Below, piece by piece: positions 59,543 through 64,000 of a stretch of DNA of 64,000 bases (its first letter is position 1; the number at the start of each line of letters is the position of its first letter). The stretch is from NCBI RefSeq assembly GCF_029223885.1, contig NZ_CP119410.1, positions 207,880 through 271,879 on the forward strand, in the 5' to 3' direction. The notes under the pieces are model-generated. The model saw only the letters and a list, made by a program, of their open reading frames with translations. It ran no database searches and was not told where the DNA came from. The translations under genes were made by a program, and so were the position numbers. This stretch comes from Pararhizobium gei (GTDB taxonomy: Bacteria > Pseudomonadota > Alphaproteobacteria > Rhizobiales > Rhizobiaceae).

Positions 59543-61973
59543 AGCGATTGATCCCTCTTTCATTGAGCCATTGGGTCGGCCAGTCTTTGCCGTAAGTTGA
59601 GAGAAGTTCCCGGATCCGAGCGAGGTCGGCTTTGCCGGAAGCACCGACGAAGGAGAGGGTGAGCGGCCCCAGCGCCATATCGAAAAGGCGGCGTCCGTCC
59701 GGCGACGTCACGTAATATTCCCGCTTTGGAATAGCGGCTGCGACGATTTCGATTTGGCGAGGATTAAAGCCGATGCGCTCATAGAATTCTCGTGTCCCGG
59801 ACTCGCGGGCAGCCCCATTCGGGAGGCAGATCTTGGTTGGGCAGGATTCCTTCAGGACATCGATGATGCCCGAGCGCTCTGCGTCCGAAATTGACTGGGT
59901 GGCGAGAACGACAGCGCAGTTCGCCTTTCGCAGCACCTTCAGCCACTCGCGGATCTTGTCGCGAAAAACCGGGTGACCGAGCATCAGCCACGCCTCATCG
60001 AGAATGATGAGACTTGGTGCCCCGGTGAGCCGCTTTTCGATCCTGCGAAACAGATAGGTCAGCACTGGCACGAGATTTCGCTCGCCCATGTTCATCAGTT
60101 GCTCGATCTCGAAGCACTGGAATTGACCGAGGGTCAGCGAATCCTGTTCAGCGTCGAGAAGCTGACCCATTGGGCCATCGACAGTGTAGTGGTGCAACGC
60201 GTCCTTGATCTCCCGCATCTGCACGCCACTCACAAAATCCGACAGCGACCGGCCTGGAGCCCCCGCCATCAAACCGATCTGCCGAGATATGGCGTTTCGG
60301 TGGTCCGGGTTGACCGTGACACCCTGCAGGGAGACGAGTGTTTCGATCCACTCGGAAGCCCAGGCGCGGTCGGTATCGGTCGAGAGGTCGGAGAGAGGGC
60401 AAAAGGCAAGCCTAGCCCCCTCCCCTGCCTCGCCGCCGATTTCGTAATGATTGCCATCCACGGCCAGCGTCAGCGGCAGAATAGAGTTGCCTTTGTCGAA
60501 GGCGAAAACCTGCGCACCCTCATACCGGCGAAATTGCGCTGCGATGAGCGCGAGAAGCGTTGACTTGCCGGAACCGGTCGGTCCGAAAATCAGCGTATGC
60601 CCGACATCGTCCACGTGAAGGTTTAGTCGGAAGGGTGACGATCCGGAAGCCACCTGCGTCAGTGGCGGCGCGTCCGGTGGATAGAACGGGCAGGGCGCAA
60701 GCGGACTGCCCGACCAGACGGAATTGAGCGGGATCAGGTCCGCGAGGTTGCGGGTGTTTATCAGCGGTTCCCGGATGTTGCAGTACCAGTTGCCTGGCAG
60801 GCTCCCGAGGAACGCGTCAGTTGCGTTCAACGTCTCGATCCGCGCCCCAAATCCTTCAGCCTGGATTATCCGCCGAACGGACTCGGCTTTATTGGCAAGA
60901 TTTTCTCTGCTCTCGTCGAATAGGATGATCACCGGCGTGTAATAGCCATATGCGACTAGCTGCGAAGAAGCCTCGGCGATCGCGTCTTCAGTCTCCGAGA
61001 CCATGGCCATTGCATCCTGGTCAACCGATCGGCTCTGCGTCTGGAAGAGTTGGTCGAAGAAAGGCCGTACCTTCTGCTGCCATTTCTTGCGCGTGCGCTC
61101 CAACCGCTGTTTGGCTTCCTCAGCATCCAGAAAGATGAAGCGCGACGACCAGCGGTAGGTGAGCGGCAAGAGATCGAGGCTATTCAAGATGCCTGGCCAG
61201 CTCTCGGCCGGCAAACCGTCGATTGCAATGACGCTGAGGAACCGGTTTTCGACCTTCGGGGTAAGGCCGTGCTCCAGCTCCGCGGTCGCCAGCCAGTCCA
61301 AATATATGGGAATTTCTGGCAAACGCACCGGGTGATTTTCACCGGTAATGCAGAACCGGATGAACTGGAACAGCTCATCGTAGCGGGCAATACGGGCGCC
61401 ATCGCGTTCCGGCACCTCACGCGTCCGCATACGGTCGATTGAGATGACGTTGCCGAGGTACTGCTCGATCTCTCGGATAGAGCGCCTGAAACTGTCGAGC
61501 ACTGTGTCGGCATAGGTCGCCGTCCGGCTCTCAGTGTCCGAGTAGATATAACGCGTGACGCCAGATCGCCGGCGCTCGGGAGGGCGATATGTCAGGACGA
61601 GCGCATGCCGGCTCTCGAAATGCCCGCGCTCCTGTTCGAAGTGCTTGCGCCGCTCATCATCGATCATGCGGGTGACAGCATCGGGAAAATAACTGCGCTC
61701 CGCAGAAGGATAGTCGTTCGTTGGAATGCGCACAGCCTCGACTTGGATCATCCAGCCGGAACCCAGCCGCGAAAGGATCGTATTGATCTGACGGGACAGC
61801 TCGTTGCGCTCGAAATCCGTGGCGCTCTCGGAGTCAGGGCCGGCAAAATACCATCCCGCCATGAGACTTCCGTCCTTGAGAAGAATGATCCCGTTATCGA
61901 CCAGTCCGGCATAGGGCACGAGATCGGCGAACGACGGTGCGGACGGACGAAGGGAACGCAAAGCGACCATCAT
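59535..61973 (-). CDS. trbE: TrbE (VirB4-like) ATPase
   Basis: The 812 residues start MMVALRSLRPSAPSFADLVPYAGLVDNGIILLKDGSLMAGWYFAGPD. Walker A FGPTGSGKST lies near residue 466 and SLIILDEAWLMLG is Walker B. It energises assembly of the channel and pilus. AGAGGTG lies just before two adjacent ATG codons; the first was used. Length and motifs are complete. trbD ends eight bases upstream. Confidence 0.94.
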   Translation of the reverse strand: MMVALRSLRPSAPSFADLVPYAGLVDNGIILLKDGSLMAGWYFAGPDSESATDFERNELSRQINTILSRLGSGWMIQVEAVRIPTNDYPSAERSYFPDAVTRMIDDERRKHFEQERGHFESRHALVLTYRPPERRRSGVTRYIYSDTESRTATYADTVLDSFRRSIREIEQYLGNVISIDRMRTREVPERDGARIARYDELFQFIRFCITGENHPVRLPEIPIYLDWLATAELEHGLTPKVENRFLSVIAIDGLPAESWPGILNSLDLLPLTYRWSSRFIFLDAEEAKQRLERTRKKWQQKVRPFFDQLFQTQSRSVDQDAMAMVSETEDAIAEASSQLVAYGYYTPVIILFDESRENLANKAESVRRIIQAEGFGARIETLNATDAFLGSLPGNWYCNIREPLINTRNLADLIPLNSVWSGSPLAPCPFYPPDAPPLTQVASGSSPFRLNLHVDDVGHTLIFGPTGSGKSTLLALIAAQFRRYEGAQVFAFDKGNSILPLTLAVDGNHYEIGGEAGEGARLAFCPLSDLSTDTDRAWASEWIETLVSLQGVTVNPDHRNAISRQIGLMAGAPGRSLSDFVSGVQMREIKDALHHYTVDGPMGQLLDAEQDSLTLGQFQCFEIEQLMNMGERNLVPVLTYLFRRIEKRLTGAPSLIILDEAWLMLGHPVFRDKIREWLKVLRKANCAVVLATQSISDAERSGIIDVLKESCPTKICLPNGAARESGTREFYERIGFNPRQIEIVAAAIPKREYYVTSPDGRRLFDMALGPLTLSFVGASGKADLARIRELLSTYGKDWPTQWLNERGINRYA

Positions 61974-61980
61974 TGCACCT

Positions 61981-62280
61981 CTAGAAACGTCGCCACGGCG
62001 AAGACGTGGGCAGGTAGTGATGCCGGTAGCGCAAATGCCGCACATAGACATGACGCATGAGGGGATCGGATTTTGCCATCATGCGCAGTGCGCCGACGAT
62101 CACGAACCAGATGGCCATGCCGAACAGCGCGGAATATAGGGTGAGCACGACGAAGATCAGGATGATTGCCACCAGCCCTGTGACAAGCAGAAGCTCCCGG
62201 TCTGCCCCCATCAGCAGGTTCGGTCGTGAAAGAGCGCGGTGAATGCGATTGCGTTGGAGAGCGGAATGCGGCTCACCCAT
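61981..62280 (-). CDS. trbD: TrbD (VirB3-like) inner-membrane protein
   Basis: The 99 residues, [32 protein letters not shown], are followed by two hydrophobic segments ([22 protein letters not shown] and [14 protein letters not shown]) and end in [18 protein letters not shown]. This is the TrbD/VirB3 pattern; it works with the TrbE ATPase. The start overlaps the trbC end by eight bases. Confidence 0.9.
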   Translation of the reverse strand: MGEPHSALQRNRIHRALSRPNLLMGADRELLLVTGLVAIILIFVVLTLYSALFGMAIWFVIVGALRMMAKSDPLMRHVYVRHLRYRHHYLPTSSPWRRF

Positions 62281-62665
62281 TGGCCCCCTCCCCTCTTGAA
62301 ACGGACATCGGATGCGAAACGGTACCTGGCAAACTTGTGGCAGTGATGCCGATCGATGCGCCGGTCGCACCGAACAGTCCGACAATCGTCGTGGCCCCCA
62401 GCAGGATACCGGCGACCAGTACGATGTAGACGAGGCGTCGCGCGAAATCGTTGAGCTCGCCGCCGAAGATCAGCATTCCGCCGGCGATTGCCATGGCAGC
62501 CAACGCGATCGCTCCGGCAACCGGACCCGTGATGGACTCCTGGATCTGTTCAAGCGGCCCTTCCCATGGAAGACTTCCACCGGAACTGGCGAGGGCTGGC
62601 GCCGCAAGCGCCGTGCAAAACAGAGCAGCGAGTAGCCCGAGGCGAAAAGAGCGATTATGCAGCAT
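62273..62665 (-). CDS. trbC: TrbC prepilin (VirB2-like)
   Basis: The 130 residues begin with a long signal sequence ([27 protein letters not shown]). Two hydrophobic helices follow ([41 protein letters not shown]) with a short cytoplasmic loop. TraF removes its C-terminal part to make the conjugative pilus subunit. GAGGA inside the trbB end favours the ATG at 62665; an in-frame ATG four codons earlier is possible. Confidence 0.9.
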   Translation of the reverse strand: MLHNRSFRLGLLAALFCTALAAPALASSGGSLPWEGPLEQIQESITGPVAGAIALAAMAIAGGMLIFGGELNDFARRLVYIVLVAGILLGATTIVGLFGATGASIGITATSLPGTVSHPMSVSRGEGANG

Positions 62666-63620
62666 GAATGTCCTCATCTATTTGAGCGTAATGTTCGGTC
62701 TGGTATCGGCTACCGCTGAAGCCCTCGACATTGATGACCTCTCGTACCCGTCTCCCCCTCCCCGCGCGCTCGATCGAAATGACAAGATCAACGGCCTCGC
62801 CGATCACAGCCTGCATCGGCTGCTGACTGACCTCGGCGGTCAATTGCTCCAGACGACGCAAGGCAGACATGGCAGTATTGGAGTGGACAGTGGTGACGCC
62901 ACCGGGATGGCCGGTATTCCAGGCCTTCAACAGCGTCAGTGCGGCGCCATCGCGGACTTCGCCAACGATGATGCGGTCAGGACGGAGGCGCATGGTGCTC
63001 TTGAGCAACCGCGCCATATCGATCGTGTCACTGGTATGGAGGCACACTGCATTCTCTGCCGCACACCTGATTTCCGCAGTATCTTCAAGAATGACCATGC
63101 GGTCATCCGGTGCTGAAGCTATGATTTCAGCGATCACCGCATTGGCGAGGGTCGTTTTGCCTGAGCCCGTACCTCCTGCAATCACGATGTTTAGCCGGTT
63201 CGCGATAGCGCTCCTGATCACTGTCGCTTGTGCCTCTGTCATCACTTTGTCAGCGATATAGTCGTCGAGTGGGATCAGCCTGGAGGCTCTGCGCCTGATC
63301 GTGAAGGTTGGCGACGCTACGACTGGAGGCAGCAGTCCTTCAAATCGGTGCCCTCCAATAGGGAGCTCGCCGGAGATGATCGGTCGTCCGTCGTCCGCCT
63401 CTGATTGGAGAGCGTGTGCGACGGAGCCAATGATTGTTTCCGCTGCTGTCGCAGCCATCTCACCCGCAGGCGCAATACCCTGCCCTAACCGTTCGATAAA
63501 AACCCTTCCATCGGGGTTGAGCATGATTTCCACGACACTGGGGTCGTCGAGGGCGACACAAAGGCGGTCGCCCAAGGCTTCTTGAAGTTTGCGGACAAGG
63601 CGTGAGTGCGATTGCAGCAT
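62655..63620 (-). CDS. trbB: TrbB (VirB11-like) secretion ATPase
   Basis: The 321 residues start [62 protein letters not shown] is Walker A near residue 150, [11 protein letters not shown] is the Asp box, and [39 protein letters not shown] covers Walker B and the His box. It is a hexameric ATPase driving pilus and channel assembly, and the first gene of the trb operon. GAGGAG sits 12 bases before this ATG, or 3 bases before a GTG that would add three residues. A tra box lies about 70 bases upstream. Confidence 0.93.
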   Translation of the reverse strand: MLQSHSRLVRKLQEALGDRLCVALDDPSVVEIMLNPDGRVFIERLGQGIAPAGEMAATAAETIIGSVAHALQSEADDGRPIISGELPIGGHRFEGLLPPVVASPTFTIRRRASRLIPLDDYIADKVMTEAQATVIRSAIANRLNIVIAGGTGSGKTTLANAVIAEIIASAPDDRMVILEDTAEIRCAAENAVCLHTSDTIDMARLLKSTMRLRPDRIIVGEVRDGAALTLLKAWNTGHPGGVTTVHSNTAMSALRRLEQLTAEVSQQPMQAVIGEAVDLVISIERAGRGRRVREVINVEGFSGSRYQTEHYAQIDEDIHAA

Positions 63621-63689
63621 GGGTGGCACTGTCTCCTCGTTGGATGTTTCGAGAGGGAGACAAAACCGGAGCGGGAGGACATGTCCATC

Positions 63690-63701
63690 TACAAATTTGT
63701 A
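63690..63701. promoter_or_regulatory. tra box upstream of the trb operon
   Basis: TACAAATTTGTA is a perfect 12-bp palindrome identical to the core of the traC-traA box, followed by the same CCTCGC on the right side. The left flank (CATC) is not symmetric. It lies about 70 bases before the trbB start, the position expected for a TraR-activated trb promoter. Confidence 0.8.
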
Positions 63702-64000
63702 CCTCGCGATTCTCCTTGGATTCCGTCACGGTCGCGCAAATCACTACGTCGGCCGCCTTTCAGATGCGTTGAGGCTGGCAAAAGGCTGTGGGAAGCCTCA
63801 GTGTGGCAGGTCAATTTAGCGGATCTAAGTATATGAAAATGCAACCTGATTGTAAATTTTCATCGCTTAGCCGCAACTGCGTTAAGGTTTTGTTAACCCA
63901 AAACTTCTTGCTCGAAAAACAGAATCGGCGCTATTTATCAGTGGCGGAATTTTTCAGGTTTCGCGAAAATTACCGCCAATGGCAAAAAATGGGTTTTGAG
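63702..64000. other. AT-rich intergenic end of the window with a large dyad
   Basis: No coding sequence is supported. From 63830 the DNA becomes AT-rich. GTTTTG/CAAAAC flank TTAACC at about 63885-63902. TGGCGGAATTTTT (63942-63954) faces AAAATTACCGCCA (63966-63978), an inverted repeat matching at 11 of 13 positions. In many rhizobial plasmids repABC lies next to the trb operon, so these may be regulatory sites for a replication gene beyond the window. That is inference only. Confidence 0.4.

Overview
The window reads as part of a large conjugative plasmid from a Rhizobiales alphaproteobacterium (Rhizobium/Agrobacterium/Sinorhizobium group). Codon use is GC-rich. The transfer genes are the Ti/rhizobial set: traCDG and traAFBH diverging from an RSF1010-like oriT, a trbBCDEJKLFGHI operon, traR/traM, and LuxR/LuxI quorum-sensing genes. 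No replication genes, rRNA, tRNA or CRISPR array are visible.

Region 1 (1-23.1 kb) is metabolic cargo. It opens with an SDR tail, a frameshifted ohr gene and a frameshifted IS6-family element. A gluconate/idonate cluster follows (LacI-type repressor, gluconokinase, gluconate 5-dehydrogenase; divergent 2-hydroxyacid and idonate dehydrogenases) around a 16-bp operator palindrome. Next are a LysR gene diverging from a polar amino-acid ABC transporter with an RraA-like enzyme, an EamA exporter, and a tightly coupled operon for biotin carboxylase, two biotinyl-domain proteins, PxpB/PxpC/PxpA and an aminotransferase. A second LysR gene, an SDR and a second amino-acid ABC transporter end the region.

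Region 2 (23.3-40.5 kb) is interpreted as the leading region that enters the recipient first. It holds a Toprim/DUF3991 protein, a DUF1419 protein, a 1,696-aa methylase-helicase, a ParB-like protein, a DUF7007-like protein (frameshifted), an ArdC-like antirestriction protein, DUF736, a WGR protein, a secreted nuclease and several very small proteins. Most genes from 24 to 39 kb point toward oriT, as in the F leading region. A TraR-box-like dyad precedes the Toprim/methylase genes, suggesting that quorum sensing may prime establishment functions as well as transfer.

Region 3 (40.5-64 kb) is the transfer core: traG-traD-traC, a tra box and oriT, traA-traF-traB-traH, a RES/Xre toxin-antitoxin pair, an orphan vapB with a vapC stub, traR, traM, a second luxR, luxI, and the complete trb mating-pair operon in reverse orientation with its own tra box near 63.7 kb. 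Three tra-box-like dyads and two LuxR regulators imply a layered circuit. Several reading frames are broken by single-base changes, three of them compatible with loss of one G from a G-run, so sequence error should be excluded before calling them pseudogenes.
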